DNA of 33,225 nucleotides from Bacteroidetes bacterium OLB12 (GTDB lineage Bacteria > Bacteroidota > Bacteroidia > Cytophagales > Cyclobacteriaceae): contig LNFR01000004.1 in the NCBI GenBank assembly GCA_001567185.1, positions 1 to 33,225 on the forward strand. Direction: 5' to 3'. A model generated the notes under the pieces. It searched no databases. It saw nothing but the letters and a program-made list of their open reading frames with translations, and was not told where the DNA came from. Below are positions 26,423-33,225 of this stretch, piece by piece. The first letter of the stretch is position 1. Every line of letters starts with the position of its first letter. The translations under genes were made by a program, and so were the position numbers.

Positions 26423-26767
26423 ATGCCACGTTCAGTAAACAGTGTAGCATCAAGAGCCAGACGCAAGCGCGTGCTGGAATTGGCCAAAGGGTACTTTGGT
26501 CGCAAGAAAAATGTATGGACTGTAGCCAAAAATGCAGTTGAAAAAGGGTTGGTATATGCCTACCGCGATCGCAAAGCCAAGAAGCGCGATTTCCGCACAT
26601 TGTGGATTGCCCGCATCAATGCAGGCGCCCGTCTGCATGGCATGTCTTACTCTGAGTTAATGGGTAAAATCAAGAAGGCAGGTATTGACCTGAACCGTAA
26701 GGTTTTGGCCGACCTGGCTATGAATCACCCGGCTGCGTTTGAAGCTGTAGTTAAGAAACTGAAATAA
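26423..26767 (+). CDS. rplT: Ribosomal protein bL20
   Basis: 114 residues, a 50S assembly protein that binds 23S r[63 protein letters not shown] and the globular end [20 protein letters not shown] are diagnostic. Last gene of the cluster, ended by the terminator at 26788. Confidence 0.98.
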   Translation: MPRSVNSVASRARRKRVLELAKGYFGRKKNVWTVAKNAVEKGLVYAYRDRKAKKRDFRTLWIARINAGARLHGMSYSELMGKIKKAGIDLNRKVLADLAMNHPAAFEAVVKKLK

Positions 26768-26787
26768 TTCAGCTTTAATCCGTTTTC

Positions 26788-26820
26788 AAAGCCATGCATG
26801 TAGCATGGCTTTTTATTTTT
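26788..26820 (+). terminator. Rho-independent terminator of the thrS-rplT cluster
   Basis: AAAGCCATGC (26788-26797), loop ATGTA, GCATGGCTTT (26803-26812), tail TTATTTTT. A 10-bp perfect stem. The tail also contains the -7 box of the next gene. Confidence 0.93.
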
Positions 26821-26821
26821 G
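26814..26821 (+). promoter_or_regulatory. -7 box (TATTTTTG) inside the terminator tail
   Basis: Exact TAnnTTTG, ending four bases before the ATG at 26826; it overlaps the T tail of the preceding terminator. Predicts a nearly leaderless mRNA. Confidence 0.4.
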
Positions 26822-26825
26822 AACC

Positions 26826-27017
26826 ATGTCCAGATCAAAGAAAATATTTGCCGGCCTGGCGATTGTGTTTGTGGGCTTGCTTTTATATGTGGGCTATGAT
26901 ATCAGCAGGCGAACCACTTTTCCGGGCTCCAAACCACAGCTAAAAGAACGGATTGAAGATCAGTTTTTAAAGACAGATTCTGCTAAAAGGGATTCAACCA
27001 ATACCATTCAACGGTAA
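26826..27017 (+). CDS. Small single-helix membrane protein
   Basis: 63 residues: a basic start (MSRSKK), one membrane helix (IFAGLAIVFVGLLLYVGYDI) and a charged, probably non-cytoplasmic tail (SRRTTFPGSKPQLKERIEDQ). I do not recognise a family. That it has an ATG right after a -7 box, a clean helix and codon use like its neighbours suggests a real gene. It is the only gene between rplT and the symporter operon. Confidence 0.55.
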   Translation: MSRSKKIFAGLAIVFVGLLLYVGYDISRRTTFPGSKPQLKERIEDQFLKTDSAKRDSTNTIQR

Positions 27018-27044
27018 ATCCGGCAATTAATCAGGTTTTTGTAC

Positions 27045-27162
27045 TTTCAATCGGTTCGCAATTTCGCAGGTGTAAGCCCTGCTGTACTTTAGTATCAGAT
27101 TAAAGCCAACTATAGACAAGATTATCCCCCGGGGTCCAGGACCTTGGGGGATTTTCTTTTTT
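27045..27162 (+). ncRNA. Candidate small structured RNA with its own terminator
   Basis: The gap 27018-27269 holds no convincing gene but has stems GCAGG/CCTGC (27067-27083) and CTTTA/TAAAG (27087-27105), then a very stable hairpin: ATCCCCCGGGGTC (27124-27136), loop CAG, GACCTTGGGGGAT (27140-27152) with two G-U pairs, followed by TTTCTTTTTT. It may be a terminator for the small membrane-protein gene 107 bases upstream, or the end of a short RNA. The 5' end is a guess. No known RNA family is recognised. Confidence 0.3.
27124..27162 (+). terminator. Strong rho-independent terminator
   Basis: 13-bp stem with a three-base loop and a T-rich tail (TTTCTTTTTT), as described for the candidate RNA. 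The hairpin itself is certain; what it ends is not. Confidence 0.88.
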
Positions 27163-27211
27163 AGCCCTTCTTAAATCGCAGTATCCGCATAGTGATGCAG
27201 TGGAGTCGCAC

Positions 27212-27259
27212 TTGATTTGCTCTTTCCCTTTTTTAGCTTTACGGTTTAAATAAAACCGT
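27212..27259 (+). promoter_or_regulatory. Promoter and palindrome of the symporter operon
   Basis: TTG (27212-27214), 19 bases, then TAGCTTTA (27234-27241) match the -33/-7 spacing of Bacteroidota promoters, one base off in the -7. A palindrome, ACGGTTT-AAATA-AAACCGT (27241-27259), overlaps the expected start of transcription and could be an operator or a 5' hairpin. Confidence 0.5.
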
Positions 27260-27269
27260 TCGCTCCAAG

Positions 27270-28664
27270 TTGCTGCTTGCATCAATCATTGTTTATCTGG
27301 TGCTCACTGTTCTTATCGGGTATTGGGCTTCGCGCAAGGTTACCACTTCGGGCGATTTTATGTTAGCAGGCAGAAGCTTGCCTTTATTCCTAAGCTCGTC
27401 TGCTTTGTTTGCCACCTGGTTTGGTTCCGAAACAATTTTCGGTGCTTCATCCGAGTTTTTGAAAGGCGGTTTGTATGCCGTAATTGAAGATCCTTTTGGA
27501 GCCGCCTTATGCCTGGTGCTTTTCGGGTTATTCTTTGCCCGCAAGTTGTATAACATGAACTTGCTTACGTTGGGCGATTTTTTTAAGGTACGATTTGGAA
27601 AACGTATTGAACTGGTGGCAGGTGTGTTTATAGTACCATCGTATGTAGGCTACATCGCTGCACAACTTGTTGCAATGGGATTAATCTTGAGTGTTGTTAC
27701 CGGAATGGCCGTATGGCAAGGTGTTATTGCTTCCGCAGTAGTAGTAACATTCTATACTTACATTGGTGGTATGTGGGCAATTTCCATTACTGATTTTGTT
27801 CAAAGCGTAATTATCATAATAGGGTTGTTGGTGGTGGCCATATTGCTTTCGGGTAAAGCGGGTGGGGTAGGTACTGTCTTAAACAATGCCCAACCTGGCA
27901 CGTTTCGTTTTTTTCCACAGTCTTCGGGTACCGAAATTATTACATGGATTGCTGCCTGGTCGGTGCTGGGGCTTGGGTCAATTCCTTCGCAGGATGTTTT
28001 TCAACGGGTTATGTCATCCAACTCGGTAAATACTGCTGTACGTTCGTGTTTTATTGCTGCGGGATTATATTTAACAGTAGCCATGCTGCCCTTGTTTATA
28101 AGTTTATGTGTGCGGCACTTGTATCCGGAGTTTACGCAAGGCGACACACAGCTCGCGCTACCAGGTATGATATTGGCCCACACCAATATGCCTGTTCAGA
28201 TTTTGTTCTTTGGTTCGCTCTTATCCGCTATTATGAGTACCACCAGTTCGGCAATTCTGGCACCAGCAGCTATTTTTTCCGAAAACCTGGTGAAACCATT
28301 GGCCCGCCATCGGTTTACCGATAAACATTTTCTCGCTATTACGCGGTTTGCCGTGTTAGGCTTTGCAGTAATTGCAACGGTGGTAGCCTGCCTGCGCACA
28401 AATATTTATGAGTTAGTTGGCGAATCATCTATTCTTAGTCTGGTATCTTTGTTTGCTCCGATGTTGTTGGGCTTGTATTGGAAGCGCGCCTCTTCAGCCG
28501 GTGCTTTGTTGGCTATGGTTACCGGAATGGTTACCTGGTTAATCGCTAAACAAATTGAGTTACCCTGGCCTGAGTTGGTTCCGGCATTGGTGGTAAGTAT
28601 GATTAGTATGATTGCAGGAAGTTTGATTTGGAAAGATAAACCCATAGAAGATGGTAAAGATTGA
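27270..28664 (+). CDS. Sodium:solute symporter (SSS family)
   Basis: 464 residues, about 12-13 membrane helices in the LeuT-like SSS arrangement. Family marks: GYWASRKVTTSGDFMLAGRS near the start, ATWFGSETIFGASSEFLKGG (helix with the unwound sodium site), YTYIGGMWAISITDFVQSVI, and GSLLSAIMSTTSSAILAPAA, where the consecutive Ser/Thr form the second sodium site. The start is taken as TTG 27270; no ATG is available upstream in frame. Substrate cannot be read from sequence; the operon partner metZ suggests, weakly, a sulfur or amino-acid-related solute. Its stop overlaps the OsmC gene by 14 bases. Confidence 0.92.
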   Translation: MLLASIIVYLVLTVLIGYWASRKVTTSGDFMLAGRSLPLFLSSSALFATWFGSETIFGASSEFLKGGLYAVIEDPFGAALCLVLFGLFFARKLYNMNLLTLGDFFKVRFGKRIELVAGVFIVPSYVGYIAAQLVAMGLILSVVTGMAVWQGVIASAVVVTFYTYIGGMWAISITDFVQSVIIIIGLLVVAILLSGKAGGVGTVLNNAQPGTFRFFPQSSGTEIITWIAAWSVLGLGSIPSQDVFQRVMSSNSVNTAVRSCFIAAGLYLTVAMLPLFISLCVRHLYPEFTQGDTQLALPGMILAHTNMPVQILFFGSLLSAIMSTTSSAILAPAAIFSENLVKPLARHRFTDKHFLAITRFAVLGFAVIATVVACLRTNIYELVGESSILSLVSLFAPMLLGLYWKRASSAGALLAMVTGMVTWLIAKQIELPWPELVPALVVSMISMIAGSLIWKDKPIEDGKD

Positions 28665-29073
28665 AATAAACAGATTAAATGATGCTTTCCTGATGGAAGC
28701 AGTAAATGAAGCCGGTAATACTGTACGGCTTGATGCATCAACCGATAGCGGGGGTAGCAATCAAGGTATGCGACCGATGCAACTATTGCTGGCAGCACTG
28801 GGTGCCTGTGGTTCGTTTGATGTGATTGCTATTTTGAAAAAACAAAAGCAAGACTTGAAGGATATAAAGATTATTGTAACTGGTGAACGTGAAAACAAAG
28901 TGCCCGCGGTTTATACCGAAGCACACATTCATTTTAAACTTTACGGTAAGTTAGATCCTGAGAAAGCAAAACGTGCAGTAGATCTGGCGGTGGAAAAGTA
29001 TTGCTCGGTTGGCGAAACGATGAAGCCGCTTACAAAAATTACCCACGACTTTGAAATAATTGATCAGGATTGA
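28651..29073 (+). CDS. OsmC-family thiol peroxidase-like protein
   Basis: 140 residues. OsmC/Ohr proteins reduce organic hydroperoxides with two cysteines: here C53 in LGACGSFDV and C118 in KYCSVGETM, the standard spacing. GGSNQGMRPMQLLLAALGAC and the C-terminal ITHDFEI are the family signature. It lies within the symporter operon: 14 bases of overlap upstream and a TGATG stop/start overlap with metZ downstream, so co-translation is expected. As YhfA-like members also occur, a peroxidase role is likely but not certain. Confidence 0.92.
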   Translation: MVKIEINRLNDAFLMEAVNEAGNTVRLDASTDSGGSNQGMRPMQLLLAALGACGSFDVIAILKKQKQDLKDIKIIVTGERENKVPAVYTEAHIHFKLYGKLDPEKAKRAVDLAVEKYCSVGETMKPLTKITHDFEIIDQD

Positions 29074-30245
29074 TGAAGAAGAACTTTGAGACCAATGCAG
29101 TACGAACGCAAGCCAGCCGTACATTCAATCGCGAGCATTCTGTACCCTTATACCTAACATCCAGTTTTGTATTTGAAGATGCCGAGCATGCACGGGCCCT
29201 GTTTGCCGATGAAATTCAAGGCAACATCTACACCCGTTACTCTAATCCCAATAATAACGAACTGATTGAGAAACTTTGTTTGCTGGAAGGCACCGAAGAT
29301 GGAATTACCACGGCATCGGGCATGGCGGCTATGTACAGCAGTATGGCTGCATTGCTAAAAGCCGGAGATCATGTATTGGCATCGCGCTCGGTGTTTGGTT
29401 CCACACACCAGATTCTAAACACGCTGTTTCCACGCTTCAACATCAATTCTACTTATGCTGATATTGCTGATCCGGCTTCATGGGAAAGTAAGATACAACC
29501 GAACACAAAAATGATTTTTGTGGAAACACCTTCTAACCCGGCTCTTGATATTATCGATCTGGAATGGTTGGGTAAATTAGCCAACAAGCATAATCTTATT
29601 TTGAATGTTGATAACTGTTTTGCTACCCCGTATCTGCAAAACCCGGCACAATGGGGTGCGCACCTGGTAACGCATTCGGCTACCAAGTTTATTGACGGAC
29701 AGGGAAGGGTAATTGCCGGAGCTGTGCTCGGCAAAAAGGAATTGATTAAGGAAGTACGCTTCTTCGTGCGCCATACCGGCCCCGCTTTATCGCCATTCAA
29801 TGCGTGGATACTTTCTAAAAGTTTAGAAACACTTGCGGTAAGAATGGATCGACATTGTGCACAAGCTCATGAACTTGCAAAATTTCTGGAGCAACATCCC
29901 GATGTGGAGCGTGTGAAGTATCCCTTCCTCGAATCACATCCACAACATGCCTTAGCAAAAAAACAAATGCGGTTGGGTGGAGGTGTAGTTACATTCGAAA
30001 TAAAAGGTGGCCTGGATCGCGGTCGTAAGTTTTTAAATTCACTCAAAATGTTATCGCACTCGGCCAACCTGGGCGATACCCGAACCATTGCTACGCACCC
30101 GGCATCCACTACCCACTCCAAACTTTCTGAAGCCGAACGGTTGGCGGTGGGTATTACACCCGGTCTCGTGCGTATTTCTGTTGGCCTCGAAACCTATGCT
30201 GACATTCAGGCCGATGTAGCGCAGGCGATGGAAGAGAGTAAGTAA
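29073..30245 (+). CDS. metZ: O-succinylhomoserine sulfhydrylase (Cys/Met metabolism PLP enzyme)
   Basis: PLP-dependent enzyme adding sulfide to O-succinylhomoserine to give homocysteine on the way to methionine. 390 residues from the ATG at 29073, which overlaps the OsmC stop in TGATG; the TTG at 29070 is a spurious extension. The PLP lysine is K205 in HSATKFIDGQGRVIAG; Y53/R55 in NIYTRYSNPNN, GMAAMYSS (83-90) and the ETPSNP (151-156) motif fit the family. The aligned features favour MetZ over cystathionine gamma-synthase or MetY, which are close relatives. Closing residues SVGLETYADIQADVAQAME are typical. Confidence 0.93.
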   Translation: MKKNFETNAVRTQASRTFNREHSVPLYLTSSFVFEDAEHARALFADEIQGNIYTRYSNPNNNELIEKLCLLEGTEDGITTASGMAAMYSSMAALLKAGDHVLASRSVFGSTHQILNTLFPRFNINSTYADIADPASWESKIQPNTKMIFVETPSNPALDIIDLEWLGKLANKHNLILNVDNCFATPYLQNPAQWGAHLVTHSATKFIDGQGRVIAGAVLGKKELIKEVRFFVRHTGPALSPFNAWILSKSLETLAVRMDRHCAQAHELAKFLEQHPDVERVKYPFLESHPQHALAKKQMRLGGGVVTFEIKGGLDRGRKFLNSLKMLSHSANLGDTRTIATHPASTTHSKLSEAERLAVGITPGLVRISVGLETYADIQADVAQAMEESK

Positions 30246-30255
30246 TAACATCCAC

Positions 30256-30297
30256 AGTCACTAATCCAAGTCACTAATCGCATTTTTTCCGATTGGC
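30256..30297 (+). repeat. Short direct repeats and a weak hairpin between convergent genes
   Basis: AGTCACTAATC occurs at 30256-30266 and 30269-30279 (period 13). CTAATCG (30274-30280) can pair with CGATTGG (30290-30296) across CATTTTTTC. No T tail, so termination is doubtful. Confidence 0.5.
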
Positions 30298-30350
30298 GAT
30301 GTGAGATGCGTGAGTTGTGATTTATGAACTTAATTCTGGATTGTGCGCCC

Positions 30351-31472
30351 TCAATAAGTCGGCATACTGGTATCAATCTCTTTGGCCCAGGCTAATATTC
30401 CGCCTTTCAGGTTGTAGAGGTTGGTAAAGCCATGATTTTTTTCGAGCCATTGTACCATATTACCGCTGCGTGCACCACTGCGGCAGTGAATAACAACTTG
30501 TTTGTCCTTGGCAATTTTATCTACCGATGTGGGTATATCACCTTGTGGAATTAATTCGCCATTCAAATTGCAGATATCGAACTCATGCGGCTCGCGCACA
30601 TCTATCAATTGAAAATCTGCCTTGCTATCCAACAATGCTTTTAATTCCTGTACGGTAACTTCTTTCATGCTTGATTGAGTTTTAGTTCCACAAAATTCAT
30701 CATAATCTATTAAACTTTTAATGGATTGCCCGGAATTTCGCTGAGGTACTTTCAATCGATCAAATTCTAGGGTGACCGAATCTACCAGTAACACTTCCCC
30801 CGAAAGGGGCCTGGCAAAGCCCGTAATAATCTTTAATACTTCATTAGCTTGCAGGCAACCAATAATTCCTGTTAGTACACCCAGCACACCGCCTGCTTCG
30901 CAATTGGGCACTGAACCAACAGCAGGAGGAGCAGGGTAGAAGTCGCGGTAGTTTGGACCCTGTTCATAGTTGAATACTGCTACCTGACCTTCGTAGCGAA
31001 ATACCGACCCATATACATAGGGAGTGTTTAACAACACGCACGCATCGTTGAGTAAATAACGTGTAGGAAAGTTATCGGTGCAATCCACCACCACATCGGA
31101 AGATTTTAATAGAAGAAGCGCATTGGCAGCGGTTATTTGCGCTTGAACCGGTTCAACGGTTAGCAACGGATTGAGTGCTGTTAATCGTTCGGCTGCAACC
31201 CTTACTTTCGGTTTGCCCACATCGGTTGTTTGAAAAAGCACCTGGCGCTGCAGATTGGAAATGTTAATGATGTCGAAATCAATAATCTGCAAATGACCAA
31301 CTCCGGCAGCAGCCAGGTATTGCAGCATCGGGCATCCAAGACCACCGGCACCTACCACACTTACACGGGCAGTTTTTAGCTTTTGCTGGGCAGGTTTACC
31401 AAATTGAGGCAGTACAAAATGCCGGCTATAGCGATTGCTTTCTTCTGCTGAAAATTGTTCGTGTGGTGCCAT
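30351..31472 (-). CDS. MoeB/ThiF-like adenylyltransferase fused to a rhodanese
   Basis: Activates the C-terminus of a ubiquitin-like sulfur carrier (MoaD or ThiS) by adenylation; the rhodanese part then supplies sulfur. 373 residues. The E1-like domain has GAGGLGCP at 41-48, the DFDIINISNLQRQVLF arginine finger/ATP loop, and DCTDNF; the loop with PNCEAGGVLGV follows. The rhodanese domain starts at about 269 (MKEVTVQELKALL) with active-site C330 in HCRSGARSG. The paired CxxC zinc motifs of E. coli MoeB/ThiF are lacking (NYRDFYPAPP, FCGTKT). No molybdopterin or thiamin genes are adjacent. Family certain; MoeB versus ThiF unresolved. Confidence 0.92.
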   Translation of the reverse strand: MAPHEQFSAEESNRYSRHFVLPQFGKPAQQKLKTARVSVVGAGGLGCPMLQYLAAAGVGHLQIIDFDIINISNLQRQVLFQTTDVGKPKVRVAAERLTALNPLLTVEPVQAQITAANALLLLKSSDVVVDCTDNFPTRYLLNDACVLLNTPYVYGSVFRYEGQVAVFNYEQGPNYRDFYPAPPAVGSVPNCEAGGVLGVLTGIIGCLQANEVLKIITGFARPLSGEVLLVDSVTLEFDRLKVPQRNSGQSIKSLIDYDEFCGTKTQSSMKEVTVQELKALLDSKADFQLIDVREPHEFDICNLNGELIPQGDIPTSVDKIAKDKQVVIHCRSGARSGNMVQWLEKNHGFTNLYNLKGGILAWAKEIDTSMPTY

Positions 31473-31509
31473 TCGCTAAATTTACTACCATAAATCAAAA
31501 AGGTGAGCC

Positions 31510-31893
31510 ATGCGGATTAATTATTCAACAGGAGCAAAATGGGAAGATATTGTGGGGTATTGCCGGGCAGTGCAAATTGGTAATACGGTTGAGATTTCCG
31601 GAACGGTAGCATTCGATGGTAGCCAGGTAATGGCGAAGGGTGATTTTTACGGACAGACCAAGTACATCATCGAAAAGATTGAAGGTGTATTGAAACAGGC
31701 TGGCTTCGATTTAAAAGATGTTGTTCGTACCCGCATTTTTGTTACCGACATTTCCAACTGGGAAGCTGTTGCCAAAGCACATGGCGAATTTTTTAAAGAC
31801 ATAAAACCGGTTACTTCAATGGTTGAGGTAAGCGCCTTAATCGCTCCTGAATACCTGGTGGAAATTGAGGCAAGCGCGGTAAAGATTTCTTAG
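31510..31893 (+). CDS. RidA/YjgF-family protein lacking the catalytic arginine
   Basis: 127 residues, trimeric chorismate-mutase-like fold. RidA hydrolyses reactive enamines/imines made by PLP enzymes. Recognised by VEISGTVAFDG, QTKYIIEKIEGVLKQAGFDL, DVVRTRIFVTDISNWEAV and the end VEVSALIAPEYLVEIEASAV. In RidA the segment is PAR(S/T)xVEV with the essential arginine; here it is PVTSMVEV, so the Arg is Thr. By analogy to Rid subfamilies 4-7 this protein may not be an imine deaminase. It is convergent with the oxidase gene, overlapping it by four bases. Confidence 0.9.
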   Translation: MRINYSTGAKWEDIVGYCRAVQIGNTVEISGTVAFDGSQVMAKGDFYGQTKYIIEKIEGVLKQAGFDLKDVVRTRIFVTDISNWEAVAKAHGEFFKDIKPVTSMVEVSALIAPEYLVEIEASAVKIS

Positions 31894-33080
31894 AACCGAC
31901 TTAACGCAAGCCTTGAAACAGTTTCGCCAATAGCCAGTGAGGAAGTGGCTGCAGGCGAAGGGGCATTGCATACGTTTATCACTCCGGTGTCTTCCAGAAT
32001 CAGAAAATCATCAACCAAACCCCCGTTGCGATCGCACGCCTGTGCCCGCACTCCGGCACCACCTTCCACCAAATCGCTCTCCTGAATTTCGGGCAATAGC
32101 TTTTGCAAGGCTTTGGTAAACGCGGCCTTCGAGAATGAACGATACATTTCGCCCATACCGGTGCGCCAGTATTTGGCAGCTACTTTCTGAAATCCCGGCC
32201 AGGCTAAACTTTCGGCAAGTTCACTTACGTTGATATTGGATTTTTTATATCCCTCACGACTGAAAGCCAACACCGCATTAGGTCCAGCCTCAACTCCGCC
32301 CTTAGCCATGCGGGTAAAGTGTACACCCAAAAACGGAAAGTTAGGATCGGGTACCGGGTAGATCAGGTTCTTCACCAAATACTCTTTCTCCTTTTTTAGT
32401 TTGTAATACTCTCCACGAAAGGGAATGATTTTTACATTCAGCGCAGGCACCGTCATGCGCGCCACCTTATCGGAATATAATCCTGCACAGTTGATGACTA
32501 ATTTGCTGGTATAACTGGATTTTTGTGTAACCACCACGCGTTGTGAGTTGGTATGCTGTACTTCCAGTACTTTTTCATTTACATGGATAGTGCCGCCATT
32601 TTTTGAAATACCTCTCCGTATTTGTTGGCTACCAGGGTATAATCAACAATACCGGTTTGTGGAACAAAAATTCCGGCAAGACCGGCAACATGCGGTTCGT
32701 ATTCTTTTAGTTCTTGCGCCTGAAGTTTTTTTGAGGTTGGTGAGTCCGTTTTGCTGGCCGCGATTGTACAGGTTTTCGAGCAGCGGTAATTCGTGCTGCC
32801 CGGTGGCTACAACTATTTTTCCACACAGGTCGAAAGGAATTTCATGTGTTCTGCAAAAATCCAGCAAGAGGTTGTAACCTCTGATGCAGTTGGTTGCCTT
32901 CAGGCTTCCGGGTTTATAATAGAGGCCGCTGTGTATCACACCGCTGTTGTTGCCTGTTTGATGCCGGGCAAGCGATGATTCCTTTTCCAGTACAATGATT
33001 TTAAGATTTGGATTGGCCTTTTGAATTTGCAAGGCGGTTGCCAACCCCACAATACCGCCCCCGATTATGGTAATGTCCAC
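31890..33080 (-). CDS. lhgO: L-2-hydroxyglutarate oxidase (FAD-dependent), two compensating frameshifts
   Basis: Oxidises L-2-hydroxyglutarate to 2-oxoglutarate, passing electrons to the quinone pool. The FAD motif [13 protein letters not shown] is at residues 7-19, [20 protein letters not shown] is the LhgO signature, and [11 protein letters not shown] and GGAGVRAQ lie in the C-terminal part. GTG start at 33080. The coding frame breaks at seven A (T7 at 32726-32732), where one A too many is present, runs about 130 bases in another frame that encodes [20 protein letters not shown] and [18 protein letters not shown], and returns at six A (T6, 32599-32604), where one is missing. Net restored length is 396 residues, normal for LhgO. 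Confidence 0.88.
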
Positions 33081-33225
33081 GGAAATTTTTTTCTGCGAAA
33101 CTACAGCATTTCAGTCAAACAATTTTGCTTTGGGATGGAGTCTTGCCCTTACACAGTATTTGTTGAAATCAGATACAAAGAGAACACCTGATCCGTTACA
33201 ATAAAGAATCCATGCAAAAAATAAA
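33081..33225. other. Right-edge intergenic region
   Basis: AT-rich. On the minus strand TAGTTTCG (about 33096-33103) resembles a -7 box for the oxidase. On the plus strand an ATG at 33212 is followed by four open codons to the edge and could be the start of a gene. Nothing else is supported. Confidence 0.3.

Noticed and set aside
2714-32732. Programmed ribosomal frameshifting as cause of the broken genes
   Set aside because: Needed shifts go in both directions, include a G4 run and a GGT repeat, and occur in unrelated genes without slippery heptamers plus stimulatory structures.
1-33225. CRISPR array, prophage, insertion sequence, rRNA or tRNA
   Set aside because: No regularly spaced repeats, no transposase, integrase or phage structural genes, no cloverleaf or rRNA signature found on reading both strands.

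Overview
The window is ordinary chromosomal DNA from a member of the Bacteroidota, most likely Cytophagales (Cyclobacteriaceae/Chryseolinea-like; the rank below order is a guess). The reasons are: -7 boxes of the Bacteroidota type TAnnTTTG in front of many genes, few Shine-Dalgarno sites, a DUF5686 outer-membrane protein with an N-terminal carboxypeptidase-regulatory-like domain, a DUF3108 protein, an OmpA-family lipid-free protein, a TPR sensor kinase of the NarX type, and lipoproteins with short Bacteroidota-type signal peptides. I see no CRISPR array, rRNA, tRNA, insertion sequence, prophage or integron.

Layout. 1-5806: the start of a glycosyltransferase (-), dapD (+, lysine/peptidoglycan), a DUF3108 protein, mscL, then a minus-strand block with a small membrane protein, 3-hydroxybutyryl-CoA dehydrogenase, a small lipoprotein and a sterol-desaturase-type hydroxylase, followed by a four-helix membrane protein. 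6067-10957: parE and parC (topoisomerase IV). 10992-12955: an orphan HicB-like protein followed by a repeat/hairpin segment and a strong terminator, a secreted protein of unknown function and a ROK sugar kinase. 13098-16928: a TPR histidine kinase, its LuxR-type response regulator and a LamG lipoprotein. 16935-23407: RluA-type pseudouridine synthase, OmpA-like protein, M15 peptidase, TrmH-like methyltransferase, SanA-like protein and the DUF5686 protein. 23503-26767: the conserved translation cluster thrS-infC-rpmI-rplT, ended by a clear terminator. 26826-30245: a tiny membrane protein, a possible small RNA, and a coupled operon of a sodium:solute symporter, an OsmC-type protein and metZ. 30351-33080: a MoeB/ThiF-rhodanese fusion (-), a RidA-family protein (+) and L-2-hydroxyglutarate oxidase (-).

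The most important thing for a user is that at least seven genes are broken by single-base frameshifts, almost all lying in short homopolymers (A7, A7, T7, T6, A9, G4, A4). Restoring one base at each gives full-length, family-like proteins whose lengths divide exactly by three. The errors go in both directions and other 7-base T tracts in intact genes are unaffected, so base-calling/assembly error is the likeliest cause; transcriptional slippage is a less likely alternative, best worth testing at the A9 tract of parC. Restoring parC reveals a tail with two QTxLFG motifs that look like sliding-clamp-binding peptides.

I did not find a convincing new multi-gene system. The most unusual local structures are the HicB tail/direct repeat/hairpin block at 11155-11329, the structured segment at 27045-27162, the period-7 intergenic repeats, and the terminator whose T-tail is also a -7 box at 26788-26821. 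No gene-free stretch exceeds 300 bases.
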